Shown piece by piece: positions 16,292 to 25,551 of a stretch of 64,000 bases of DNA. Location: NCBI GenBank assembly GCA_020636105.1, contig JACJYL010000002.1, positions 1,240,001 to 1,304,000 of the forward strand, written 5' to 3'. The notes under the pieces are model-generated. The model was given only the letters and a program-made list of their open reading frames with translations, was not told the DNA's origin and searched no databases. The position numbers and the translations under genes were made by a program. This DNA is from Lewinellaceae bacterium (lineage in GTDB: Bacteria; Bacteroidota; Bacteroidia; Chitinophagales; Saprospiraceae). Position 1 is the stretch's first letter. Each line of letters opens with the position of its first letter.

Positions 16292-19200
16292 ATGTTTGAT
16301 AAGATTATCGCTTATTCGATACAGAATAAGTTCGTGATAGGGCTATTGGTAGCCGCCCTCATTGTTTGGGGATTATTCTCCTTGCGACAGATACCCATTG
16401 ATGCCGTTCCTGATATTACGAATAATCAGGTACAAGTCATTACTTTATCGCCAACATTGGCTACCCAGGAAGTAGAGCAATTCATTACTACTCCCATTGA
16501 GCTGGCATTACAAAACATTCAACAATTAGTAGAAATACGTTCTATTTCCCGTTTTGGGCTTTCAGTAATAACTGTCGTTTTTGAAGAAGATATGGATGTT
16601 TACTTATCTCGCCAACTGGTCAGTGAGTATCTCAAAGAAGCTGAAGGCAACATTCCTTCAGGATTGGGAACACCAGAAATGGCTCCAATTTCTACTGGTC
16701 TGGGAGAAATTTACCAATATGTTATTCGACCTGCTGACGGGTTTGAAGATAAATATTCACCTACGGATTTACGAAGTATTCAGGATTGGATAGTTAGCCG
16801 CCAGTTGTCTGGTATTGAAGGCGTCGTAGAAGTAAATACAATGGGTGGTTTTCTAAAACAGTACGAAGTTGCTGTAAACCCTAATTTACTCAAATCCATA
16901 GGCATTAGCATAACCGATGTTTTTCATGCGCTTGAAAATAGTAATGAAAATACGGGTGGGGCTTATATCGAGAAAAACCCCAACACCTATTATATTCGAA
17001 CAGACGGCGTTGCACAGTCATTGACAGACTTGGAAAATATTGTTGTAGATGTCCGAAATGGGAGGCCCATTTTGATAAAGGATGTAGCAACCGTTCAATT
17101 TGGCAAAGCTCCCCGATATGGCGCATTGGTAAGAGATGGAGAAGAAGCCGTTGGTGGTCGGGTAATGATGCTCAAAGGTGCAAATTCCGCAGCCGTCACC
17201 GAACGGGTCAAAGAACGGGTTGAGCAAATCAAAAAATCTTTGCCTGAAGGTGTAGTCATTGAACCTTATTTAGTCAGAGATAAATTAGTATCCACCGCTA
17301 TTGGAACGGTTAAAACGAACTTACTGGAAGGAGGGCTAATTGTCATATTTATCCTTGTACTGATGTTGGGTAATTGGCGAGCAGGTTTAATAGTAGCATC
17401 AGTTATTCCACTGGCAATGTTATTTGCGGTTTCTATGATGAATTGGCTGGGAATCTCTGCCAATTTGATGAGCCTCGGAGCAATTGATTTCGGATTGATT
17501 GTAGATGGTGCGGTGATTATTGTTGAGACCGTTGTACATCGGTTACAAAAAGGTTTTGCAGGGCAAAAACTGACCCAAGTTCAGATAGATAAGGAAGTAC
17601 AAACCGCTTCCATAAAAATAATGAATGCTTCGTCTTTTGGAATGATTATCATCTTGATGGTTTATATTCCAATTCTGGCTTTAGTAGGTGTAGAAGGAAA
17701 AATGTTTATCCCAATGGCTCAAACCGTAATGCTTGCAATCGGTGGTGCATTGATACTTTCATTGACTTATGTACCAATGATGTCCGCTTTATTTTTGAGT
17801 AAGAAGATTACTGATAAGAAGACTATTGCTGACCGTATTATTTCTTTTCTACAAAATTTATATACACCTGTTTTGAATGCTGCCTTGCGGCTGAAAGCAA
17901 TTTTTGTATTGGCTACGGTGGCTCTTTTCATTTTTAGTTTTATCATTTTTAGCAGAATGGGTGGGGAGTTTATTCCCACATTGGAAGAAGGTGATTTAGC
18001 CATGCAACAAATTCTTCCTCCTGGTACTTCACTTTCGCAAAGTATTGAGATGGCATCCCTCATACAGAAGAAACTATTAAATGAATTTCCTGAGATTGAA
18101 GATATCGTTACTAACATCGGTGCTGCCGAAATACCTACCGACCCTATGCCAGTCGAAATTGGTGATTACGTTTTGGTAATGAAACCAAAATCAGAGTGGA
18201 CTTCGGCGAGTAATCGAAAGGATATGTTTGAAAAAATAGAGAAATCATTAAGTGCCATTCCTGGAGTGGGTTACGAATTTTCTCAGCCTATACAGCTCCG
18301 GTTTAATGAATTGATGACAGGATCAAAGTCAGATATTGCTATTAAACTATACGGTCAGGACTTAGACCTAATTTATAGTAAAGCCAAAGAAGCAGAGAGT
18401 GTGATCACTAAAATTGATGGTGTAGGAACGGTCAATGTCGAACAAACCATTGGGATGCCTCAAATCATTATTAAATTCAAATATGATAAAATGGCGCAGT
18501 ATGGTTTGCAGGTTAAGGAGGTTAATCAAGTAGTGAGAAGTGCTTTCGCTGGTGAAAGTGCAGGGGTCATTTATGAAGGGGAAAAACGATTTGATTTAGT
18601 GGTTCGACTGGATGAAAAATATCGTAATGGCCTGGCCGATGTTCAAAATTTATACATCACTTTAGACAATGGAACACAAGTGCCTTTGCAAGCAGTAGCA
18701 GATGTTGAGTTGATTGATGCACCTATGCAGATTTCCAGAGAAAACACCAATCGTAGAATTGTTATTGGGGTTAATGTAGGTGATACCGATGTCGAAACAT
18801 TAGTCAGTAAAATCCAAGCGGAATTAGATGCTAAAGTTGAATTACCTGCTGGTTATTATTTCACTTATGGTGGTCAATTTGAAAATCTTAAAGCTGCCAA
18901 CGCACGGCTAATGATAGCTGTACCGCTTGCACTTGCGCTTATTTTTATTATGCTCTTTTTTACTTTTGGTTCTATCTCACAAGCAGCATTGATTTTTACC
19001 GCTATTCCGCTTTCCGCTATTGGAGGAATTTGGGCATTAGAGCTTCGAGGGATGCCATTTAGTATTTCGGCAGGTATCGGATTCATCGCTTTATTTGGCG
19101 TTGCCGTTTTAAATGGTATTGTACTGATTGGTTATTTTAATCAATTAAAAATTGAAGGAATGACCAATATTCGAGAGCGGATTATCACGGGTACAAGTGT

Positions 19201-20602
19201 TCGATTAAGACCCGTATTAATGACCGCAATGGTGGCTTCTTTTGGTTTTCTTCCAATGGCACTTTCCACTTCTGGAGGTGCAGAGGTTCAGCGACCATTA
19301 GCAACGGTGGTCATTGGAGGTTTGTTAACCGCTACGTTCTTGACCTTAGTGGTATTGCCAATTTTATATAGTTGGCTGGCTCAATGGCAGGAAGGAAAAA
19401 ACAAACCGTCTTTACCAACAAATGGCGCAATAATATTGTTACCCCTGCTATTTTTGGGTTGGTCTGCACAGGCACAACAACGATCGATTACAATGAGCGA
19501 AGCAGTTGAAATGGCTATTGCCAATAACCCCTCTGTTCGAGCTGCCAATTTACAAATTCAGCAAGGTCAGGCTTTACAGAATTTGAAATATAATCTTGGT
19601 TCAACAGATTTTAGTTATCAGGGTGATGGACTTTTTAAAGAAAATGGTCAGCGTGTAAACCAAATCGGGGTCATACAAAATATTCCCAACCCTGCTACGA
19701 TTAGGGCACAAAATAGTTTACAAAATGAACAGGTGGCACAAAGCGTTTTGCGAAAGCAATTAACTGAAAAAGAATTGCGATTACAAGTACAGCAAAGCTA
19801 TTTGGATTTACAGCAACGCAAAGAATTACGACAATTATATGAAAGGCTCATTCAGGTTTACGAACAATATGCGCAAATGGCAAAAGTTCGGGCAGATGTT
19901 GGAGAAGCCAATCGAATAGAATTGTTGACTATTCAATCCTCCTTGAATGAATACCAATTATTGGTGAATCAGGTGAATATAGAAATCACCAACTTGGAAA
20001 AGCAATTAGCAGGCTTACTCAACACCGACGAAGTCATTACCTCAACAGATAGTTTGATGGTCATTCCATTTGCTTTAAATGATAGTATCAATTCTTTTCG
20101 GGTACAATTAGCTAGTCAAAATATTCAGATTGAACAGGCTAATATTGAGATACTAAAAGCAAGGATGAAACCTGATTTTAATGTGGGTTACGCTGCTCAA
20201 AATTATTTTGATGGTGGTTGGCTACATGGACTACAGGCAGGAGTTCAGATTCCACTTTTTAATAAACAGACAAAGCAAAGAATTACGGCTCAACGATTAC
20301 AAGTTGATGTTGCCCAAGCTAATTTAGAGACAGAACGTTTGCGAACTAAACAGGAATTACTCTCTGTCGGAAATGCCATTCAACTGTATGCAGCAGGAGT
20401 AGATTATTATCGAGAACAACTGGATAATCTCAATCCAGAAATGGAGAGAATTTCCGAACTTAATTATCAGGCAGGGGAAATTTCCTATCTCGAATTACTC
20501 AACACCCTCAACCTGCTTTCCAAAAATAACAAACAATACTGGGAACAGGTTCTATCGCATAACAAAGCAGTTGTGTTGTATCAATTTTTGTCAAATCAAT
20601 AA
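16292..20602 (+). CDS. CzcA/CusA-family RND metal efflux pump fused to a TolC-family outer-membrane factor
   Basis: This 1436-residue protein consists of an RND permease (residues ~1-1035) and a C-terminal TolC-like domain (~1060-1436). The permease part opens IAYSIQNKFVIGLLVAALIV, has periplasmic loops and the helix-4 segment LGAIDFGLIVDGAVIIVETV with the DFG signature of heavy-metal RND pumps. It ends in LVVLPILYSWLAQWQEG. A new signal-like helix (IILLPLLFLGWSAQAQ) then leads into TMSEAVEMAIANNPSVRAAN and coiled-coil repeats ending in SYLELLNTLNLLSKNN. Pump and outer-membrane channel therefore sit in one chain, an arrangement known in this phylum. Likely substrates are Co/Zn/Cd or Cu/Ag. 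Confidence 0.93.
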   Translation: MFDKIIAYSIQNKFVIGLLVAALIVWGLFSLRQIPIDAVPDITNNQVQVITLSPTLATQEVEQFITTPIELALQNIQQLVEIRSISRFGLSVITVVFEEDMDVYLSRQLVSEYLKEAEGNIPSGLGTPEMAPISTGLGEIYQYVIRPADGFEDKYSPTDLRSIQDWIVSRQLSGIEGVVEVNTMGGFLKQYEVAVNPNLLKSIGISITDVFHALENSNENTGGAYIEKNPNTYYIRTDGVAQSLTDLENIVVDVRNGRPILIKDVATVQFGKAPRYGALVRDGEEAVGGRVMMLKGANSAAVTERVKERVEQIKKSLPEGVVIEPYLVRDKLVSTAIGTVKTNLLEGGLIVIFILVLMLGNWRAGLIVASVIPLAMLFAVSMMNWLGISANLMSLGAIDFGLIVDGAVIIVETVVHRLQKGFAGQKLTQVQIDKEVQTASIKIMNASSFGMIIILMVYIPILALVGVEGKMFIPMAQTVMLAIGGALILSLTYVPMMSALFLSKKITDKKTIADRIISFLQNLYTPVLNAALRLKAIFVLATVALFIFSFIIFSRMGGEFIPTLEEGDLAMQQILPPGTSLSQSIEMASLIQKKLLNEFPEIEDIVTNIGAAEIPTDPMPVEIGDYVLVMKPKSEWTSASNRKDMFEKIEKSLSAIPGVGYEFSQPIQLRFNELMTGSKSDIAIKLYGQDLDLIYSKAKEAESVITKIDGVGTVNVEQTIGMPQIIIKFKYDKMAQYGLQVKEVNQVVRSAFAGESAGVIYEGEKRFDLVVRLDEKYRNGLADVQNLYITLDNGTQVPLQAVADVELIDAPMQISRENTNRRIVIGVNVGDTDVETLVSKIQAELDAKVELPAGYYFTYGGQFENLKAANARLMIAVPLALALIFIMLFFTFGSISQAALIFTAIPLSAIGGIWALELRGMPFSISAGIGFIALFGVAVLNGIVLIGYFNQLKIEGMTNIRERIITGTSVRLRPVLMTAMVASFGFLPMALSTSGGAEVQRPLATVVIGGLLTATFLTLVVLPILYSWLAQWQEGKNKPSLPTNGAIILLPLLFLGWSAQAQQRSITMSEAVEMAIANNPSVRAANLQIQQGQALQNLKYNLGSTDFSYQGDGLFKENGQRVNQIGVIQNIPNPATIRAQNSLQNEQVAQSVLRKQLTEKELRLQVQQSYLDLQQRKELRQLYERLIQVYEQYAQMAKVRADVGEANRIELLTIQSSLNEYQLLVNQVNIEITNLEKQLAGLLNTDEVITSTDSLMVIPFALNDSINSFRVQLASQNIQIEQANIEILKARMKPDFNVGYAAQNYFDGGWLHGLQAGVQIPLFNKQTKQRITAQRLQVDVAQANLETERLRTKQELLSVGNAIQLYAAGVDYYREQLDNLNPEMERISELNYQAGEISYLELLNTLNLLSKNNKQYWEQVLSHNKAVVLYQFLSNQ

Positions 20603-20615
20603 AAATATTTCAAAA

Positions 20616-21842
20616 ATGAAATTTATAAATCAATCAATCATATCAATTTTGTCAGTAGCGGTAATGCTTCTACTTTTCTCTTGCGGTAACGAACATAAAG
20701 AAGGAGATGGTCACAACCACGAAGACGAAACAGTTCATCATTCTGAAGATGATGGTCATGGAGAAGAACTCGAAGAAGGTGAAATTCATCTGACCAAAGA
20801 GCAAATAAAAACCATGAATATTCAATTTGGCGATTTTTCTAAAATCAAAATTAATGACTATGTAAGTGCTACGGGTACTTTAGGTTTACCTCCTAATGCT
20901 TTGACTTCCGTCAGCGCAAGGTCAAGTGGTTTTATTAAAAACAGCAACAAATATGTGGAAGGCAGCTATGTGAAAAAAGGAATTATCATGGCTTATTTAG
21001 AAAATCCTGAATTCATTCAACACCAACAGAAATATCTTGAAGTGGCTGCTGAATTAATTTTTGACCAACAAGAATTAGCTCGACAAAAATCTTTGGTTGT
21101 ATCAAAAGCAGGGGTTGAAAAAAATGTGCAAAGACTTCAATCGCAGGTTAATATGAAAACCGCAACATTAAAGGGTATCGCCAAACAATTAGCTTATTTG
21201 GGAATCAAAGTGGATGAATTATCACCGGATAATATTGTCGAACGAATCCCGATATACGCTCCTATGGGAGGTTATATTACTTCGATTAATATGCACAACG
21301 GAATGTATGTCACACCTGAATTGGAACTGATGGAAATCGTCAATGAAAATCACCTGCATTTGGAGTTAGATATTTTTGAAAACGATATTGCCAATATAAA
21401 GGAAGAACAGAAAATCAGCTATACCGTTCCTGCTTTGGGAAATACGGTTTATGATGGCGAAGTTCATATTATTGGAAAAGAATTCAATACCGAAAATAAG
21501 ACGGTTCGTATTCACGGTCATCTTGAAAAAGTACGCCCCCGATTCATCAAAGATTTATTCATTGAAGCTAAAATTTGGTTGACCGACCAAACGGTACAGG
21601 CATTACCTGAAAAAGCAATCATCAAAGATGGGGCTTCTTCTTACATCTATGTCGCTAATGACAAAACAGATGAAGACGAAATGAAGTTTGAACAAATCAT
21701 GGTAATACCAAGTACTACTGACAAGGGCTTCACTTCCGTAAAATTGATTGATAAAATTCCTGATGGGATGAAAATAGTAACAAATGGAGCTTATTATGTT
21801 TATGCTCAATCTAAAGCAGGAGAGTTGGAGCATAAACATTAA
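20616..21842 (+). CDS. RND efflux periplasmic adaptor (CzcB/CusB family) lipoprotein
   Basis: This 408-residue membrane-fusion protein starts at the ATG at 20616, where a lipoprotein signal (lipobox LFSC, Cys23) follows directly; an earlier in-frame start inside the pump gene is unlikely. The mature N-terminus is His/Asp/Glu-rich (HKEGDGHNHEDETVHHSEDD), a probable metal-binding tail. A helical hairpin spans roughly 140-200, flanked by lipoyl-like strands (VSARSSGFIKNSNKYVEGSY and IYAPMGGYITSINMHNGMYV). A C-terminal beta-barrel follows. It links the inner-membrane pump to the outer channel and starts 13 bases after the pump-TolC fusion gene. Confidence 0.92.
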   Translation: MKFINQSIISILSVAVMLLLFSCGNEHKEGDGHNHEDETVHHSEDDGHGEELEEGEIHLTKEQIKTMNIQFGDFSKIKINDYVSATGTLGLPPNALTSVSARSSGFIKNSNKYVEGSYVKKGIIMAYLENPEFIQHQQKYLEVAAELIFDQQELARQKSLVVSKAGVEKNVQRLQSQVNMKTATLKGIAKQLAYLGIKVDELSPDNIVERIPIYAPMGGYITSINMHNGMYVTPELELMEIVNENHLHLELDIFENDIANIKEEQKISYTVPALGNTVYDGEVHIIGKEFNTENKTVRIHGHLEKVRPRFIKDLFIEAKIWLTDQTVQALPEKAIIKDGASSYIYVANDKTDEDEMKFEQIMVIPSTTDKGFTSVKLIDKIPDGMKIVTNGAYYVYAQSKAGELEHKH

Positions 21843-21853
21843 TGATAAAAATT

Positions 21854-21880
21854 GGTGGTGCTATTCCAAGCACTACCACC
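21854..21880 (+). terminator. imperfect hairpin after the adaptor gene
   Basis: GGTGGTGCT at 21854-21862 pairs with AGC...ACCACC at 21869-21880, with a three-base bulge, followed by TCTTTAGTTTTG. It may weaken transcription between the pump unit and the PII gene. The T-run is poor, so termination strength is doubtful. Confidence 0.4.
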
Positions 21881-21908
21881 TCTTTAGTTTTGAATAAAAA
21901 ATGAAAAA

Positions 21909-22247
21909 ATGAAAGAAATAAAAGCATTTATAAAGCCTTCAAGAGTAACCAAAGTAGTAGAAGCCCTTGAAGCAGCAGGCTTCGAAAGTTTAACCCTGTC
22001 TAAAGGAGAAGGAACAGGTACGCATGAACGACCCGATGCAAGCCTTGATTTAGAGTATTTTTTTACCAATAGTTTGGTAGTAAAACTGGAACTGGTATGC
22101 CAGAACGAGGAGGCCGAAAAAGCAATTCAATTAATTTGTGAAAATGCACGTTCTCCTGAACCAGGAGATGGTATCATTTACATAACTGAGATTGAGGATG
22201 CCTTTAGTATTAAGACTAGAGAATCTCTTAAACGGTTTGATTTGTAA
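21909..22247 (+). CDS. PII-like signalling protein next to metal pump
   Basis: This 112-residue PII-like protein opens MKEIKAFIKPSRVTKVVEAL, has core VVKLELVCQNEEAEKAIQLI and ends in PGDGIIYITEIEDAFSIKTR. The GDG segment of the B-loop is kept, but the preceding residues (NARSPEPGDG) differ from the usual RTG, and the T-loop (GTHERPDASLDLEYFFTN) lacks the conserved uridylylation site. Placement directly behind an RND metal pump matches the described group of PII proteins linked to metal efflux (PII-NG). It may gate the pump or sense nucleotide or metal, which is inference. A clear terminator follows. Confidence 0.87.
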   Translation: MKEIKAFIKPSRVTKVVEALEAAGFESLTLSKGEGTGTHERPDASLDLEYFFTNSLVVKLELVCQNEEAEKAIQLICENARSPEPGDGIIYITEIEDAFSIKTRESLKRFDL

Positions 22248-22267
22248 ATGGGATATACAAGATTAAT

Positions 22268-22295
22268 GGGGAAGGAATTATTTTGTTCCTTCCCC
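22268..22295 (+). terminator. rho-independent terminator after the PII gene
   Basis: A perfect 10-base stem GGGGAAGGAA / TTCCTTCCCC (22268-22277 and 22286-22295) with an eight-base loop lies 20 bases after the PII stop, followed by TAAAATTTATT. It closes the pump-adaptor-PII unit. Confidence 0.75.
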
Positions 22296-22307
22296 TAAAA
22301 TTTATTT

Positions 22308-22961
22308 ATGGTGCAATCATCAATAGAAGAAAGACAAAAACGAGCCATTCAATACTATGACAGGTTGGCAAAGATATACGATATTATCGCAGGCAAATGG
22401 TACTATCGCAAAGCCCGAAATTATGCCATTCAACAGATACAACTGAAAGAAGGGGAAGCCATCCTTAACCTCCCCTGCGGGACAGGGCAAAATTTTGAAT
22501 ATTTCCAGCGATATTTAAAAAGTACAGGAGTAGTCATTGGCATTGACCTATCAGATGGAATGATGGCACAAGCCAAAAAGAAAAAGGCTGAAAACAATTG
22601 GACAAATGTCAAAATCCTAAAAGGGGATGCCACAAAAATCACGAAAGATTGGATAGCAGAAAATGTATCCCCTCCTGTCCAAATAGATGCTGTATTGTGC
22701 GACCTGGGATTGTCAGGTTTTCCGCAATGGGAAAATATAATTGACAATATGCTTTCCCTTTTGAAACCAGGTGGCATTATGGTCATTATGGATTGGTACC
22801 TGCCTAAGCCTTCTTTGTGGGGAGCGTTTATTAAATGGATAGGGAAAGGCGAAGTGAACCGACCAATCTATCAATATTTAAAAACCAAAGTTGCTGAATA
22901 TTCTGTCAATACTTCTTTTAATCGAGGAGGGGTCTTTGTGGCAACTGGAATTAAAAAATAA
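22308..22961 (+). CDS. class I SAM-dependent methyltransferase
   Basis: This 217-residue protein has the class I methyltransferase motifs: AILNLPCGTGQNFEYFQ (motif I, with P in place of the first G), VIGIDLSDGMMAQAKKK (motif II), VKILKGDATKI, and LLKPGGIMVIMDWYLP (motif post-III). The acidic residue that binds SAM is Asp in GIDLSD. The substrate is unknown. Its position between a metal pump unit and a Zn/Cd ATPase may hint at metalloid or lipid methylation, but the Cys triad of arsenite methyltransferases is not seen. Its stop is four bases from the ATPase start, so the two genes are coupled. Confidence 0.85.
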   Translation: MVQSSIEERQKRAIQYYDRLAKIYDIIAGKWYYRKARNYAIQQIQLKEGEAILNLPCGTGQNFEYFQRYLKSTGVVIGIDLSDGMMAQAKKKKAENNWTNVKILKGDATKITKDWIAENVSPPVQIDAVLCDLGLSGFPQWENIIDNMLSLLKPGGIMVIMDWYLPKPSLWGAFIKWIGKGEVNRPIYQYLKTKVAEYSVNTSFNRGGVFVATGIKK

Positions 22962-22965
22962 CAAT

Positions 22966-25002
22966 ATGAAAAAAGATAATCATATTCATACCCATGACGA
23001 AAACGGCAAAATGACTTGCTGTTCATTAGAAGAAAAAATAGATAAAAATACTACTCCGTTGATAGTTCGCCAGAGCGTTGAACATAATGAGGAAGACGGA
23101 CACGACCATTCAGATGAGCATAACCAAGATGGTGAACCTACTTGGAAAATATATTTCCCTTCAATAGTAAGTTTGGTATTACTTCTATCAGGATTAGCAA
23201 TAGAACATTTACTAAAAGCAAGTTTTTTCGCAGGTTGGGTAAAAGTAGTTTGGTACACACTTGCCTATTTACCTGTTGGTTTGCCCGTTATCAAAGAAGC
23301 GTGGGAATCCCTTCGAAAAGGCGAAGTATTTACCGAATTTTTTCTAATGAGCATTGCCACTATTGGAGCTTTTGCGATTGGAGAATATCCCGAAGGAGTG
23401 GCGGTAATGCTCTTTTACGCCATTGGAGAGTTATTCCAAACCGCAGCCGTAAAACGAGCTAAAAACAATATCAAAGCCTTGCTTGATGTCCGTCCAAAAA
23501 CGGCAAGTGTTCTAAGAAATGGAAATTATGAAACCATTAACCCCGAAACGGTACAAATAGGAGAAATTATTCAAGTCAAAGTTGGCGAGAAAATACCCTT
23601 AGACGGAACTTTGATTTCTAAAAAAGCAGCTCTCAATACCGCAGCACTTACGGGGGAAAGCAAACCGAAAAATGTCCAAAAAAATGAAAAGGTAATGGCT
23701 GGCTCTATCAATCTTGACGGTGTGATTGAAGTAGGAGTAGAAAAATTATTTAACGATAGTTCCATTGCCCGTATTCTAGAATTAGTACAAAACGCAACTT
23801 CTCGTAAATCAAAGACAGAATTGTTAATCAGGCGTTTGGCAAAAATCTATACGCCAATTGTGGTTTATTTAGCGATTGCTATTTGTGTAGTCCCCTATTT
23901 CTTTGTATCGGATTATCTGTTTGCAGATTGGCTATATAGGGCTTTGATTTTCTTAGTAATTTCCTGTCCTTGCGCTTTAGTAATATCTATCCCATTGGGA
24001 TATTTTGGAGGATTAGGCGCAGCTTCCAAAAATGGCATATTGTTCAAAGGGGCGACTTATCTCGACCAGTTGACAAAAGTAAACACTTTGGTCATGGACA
24101 AGACAGGTACAGTTACTAAAGGTGTTTTTAAGATTAAAGACATTGTATTGTTAGGTGATTTTAATGAAAGTAAATTCATGGAATTACTAATGGCAATTGA
24201 GGCAAAATCCACACATCCAATTGCCAAAGCAATTATGGCATATTCGAAAAATGGCATATTGTCCGAAGCGACCAATATTCAGGAAATTGCAGGAAAAGGG
24301 TTAAAAGGTGAAGTGGAAGGAAAAACGCTTTTAGTCGGCAACAAAAAGTTGATGGAGCAGTTCAATGTCATTATTCCGGCCGAAACAAATGAGATAGTAG
24401 AAAGCATTGTGATGGTGGGTATTGACAGTCAATTTGCAGGCTACATTACCATTGCGGATGAACTAAAAGAGGATGCAATTCAAAGTATCCAACAACTCCA
24501 AAAAGTAGGCATCAAACACCTAACCATGCTATCAGGTGATAAAAATTCTATCACACAAAAGGTAGCTAAAGAATTGGGTATTGAGGATGCCAAAGGTGGT
24601 CTATTGCCCGAAGACAAATTAAACGAAGTTGAAAAAATTAAAGAGGACCCCACTAAGGTGGTCGCTTTCGTTGGTGATGGCATCAACGATGCTCCTGTTT
24701 TAGCGCTAAGTGATGTTGGAATAGCAATGGGTGGTTTGGGAAGTGATGTTGCCATTGAAACTGCTGATGTTATTATCCAAACTGACCAGCCTTCTAAAAT
24801 TGTAACGGGTATCAAAATAGCGAAATCTACTCAACGGATTATTTGGCAGAATATCGTTTTAGCTTTTGGAGTGAAAGTAATTGTTTTGATTTTGGGGGCA
24901 GGTGGTTTAGCTACGATGTGGGAAGCGGTTTTTGCTGATGTGGGGGTGGCCTTGTTGGCTATTTTAAATGCGGTGAGGTTGCAGCGGATGGAGTGGAATT
25001 AG
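22966..25002 (+). CDS. Zn/Cd/Pb-type heavy-metal P-type ATPase
   Basis: This 678-residue ATPase starts at the ATG at 22966; a longer frame overlapping the methyltransferase is not needed. The N-terminus is a His/Cys-rich tail (NHIHTHDENGKMTCC, then HNEEDGHDHSDEH) with no HMA domain. It has the metal-gate motif CPC at 334-336, phosphorylation motif DKTGT at 378-382, the HP motif STHPIAKA and the hinge GDGINDAPVLA. The last helix reads WEAVFADVGVALLAILNAVR, with the D-x-G of the Zn/Cd-exporting subgroup. It would expel Zn2+, Cd2+ or Pb2+ from the cytosol. It is co-transcribed with the methyltransferase gene. Confidence 0.92.
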   Translation: MKKDNHIHTHDENGKMTCCSLEEKIDKNTTPLIVRQSVEHNEEDGHDHSDEHNQDGEPTWKIYFPSIVSLVLLLSGLAIEHLLKASFFAGWVKVVWYTLAYLPVGLPVIKEAWESLRKGEVFTEFFLMSIATIGAFAIGEYPEGVAVMLFYAIGELFQTAAVKRAKNNIKALLDVRPKTASVLRNGNYETINPETVQIGEIIQVKVGEKIPLDGTLISKKAALNTAALTGESKPKNVQKNEKVMAGSINLDGVIEVGVEKLFNDSSIARILELVQNATSRKSKTELLIRRLAKIYTPIVVYLAIAICVVPYFFVSDYLFADWLYRALIFLVISCPCALVISIPLGYFGGLGAASKNGILFKGATYLDQLTKVNTLVMDKTGTVTKGVFKIKDIVLLGDFNESKFMELLMAIEAKSTHPIAKAIMAYSKNGILSEATNIQEIAGKGLKGEVEGKTLLVGNKKLMEQFNVIIPAETNEIVESIVMVGIDSQFAGYITIADELKEDAIQSIQQLQKVGIKHLTMLSGDKNSITQKVAKELGIEDAKGGLLPEDKLNEVEKIKEDPTKVVAFVGDGINDAPVLALSDVGIAMGGLGSDVAIETADVIIQTDQPSKIVTGIKIAKSTQRIIWQNIVLAFGVKVIVLILGAGGLATMWEAVFADVGVALLAILNAVRLQRMEWN

Positions 25003-25156
25003 CAGCCCCATGTATCATGCTCTTTCTAACAAATATTTTTCTTAATAAGAATAAATAGATGATAAAAGTTTCATATGTTAACTGACATTGATCACTAACT
25101 TGGATAGTTTAATAGTCTAATTTTGTGTTTTAAATTAAAACTTCGTCCAATTTATT

Positions 25157-25468
25157 TTGAAAATAATTATTCAAATATTAATTATTCATGTTGCCTTTTT
25201 GGGCAATTTCCCTAATCAGTGTAACTGTAATAATGGACAAAGTGGTATGGACGATTATTCTTGTAAAGATGATGGTCTCGGGAACAAACACCCTAATTCG
25301 TGTTCACCATTTTGTGGACATTTTTGTTGCGGTATAACAATCAATATTGTTGAAATTGCACAGCTTGAATTCCAGAGGATTCCACCTCCTGAAGAAGAAA
25401 TATTTTATTATCAACAGTCCATTCTGTCAAACTTTTTTCACGCTGTTTGGCATCCTCCTAAAGCATAA
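25157..25468 (+). CDS. DUF6660-like Cys-rich secreted protein, second copy
   Basis: This 103-residue protein uses a TTG start at 25157. Its N-terminus MKIIIQILIIHVAFLG parallels that of the homologue at 15878-16219 (MKITIHIFIIYMLALS), which supports this start. The mature part carries a Cys/His pattern (NQCNCNN, then NSCSPFCGHFCCG) and an aromatic tail VWHPPKA, like the first copy's WQPPKFS. It sits between the Zn/Cd ATPase and a His/Met-rich lipoprotein gene. No pump gene follows directly, unlike the first copy. It is probably a periplasmic metal-binding accessory (inference). Confidence 0.65.
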   Translation: MKIIIQILIIHVAFLGNFPNQCNCNNGQSGMDDYSCKDDGLGNKHPNSCSPFCGHFCCGITINIVEIAQLEFQRIPPPEEEIFYYQQSILSNFFHAVWHPPKA

Positions 25469-25551
25469 TATTCTTATTCCTCCGGCCTTTTATGAAAAGG
25501 TTTTTATTAGATGCAGCTTTTGCATTAATTAATGACTTATAAAGTAATATT

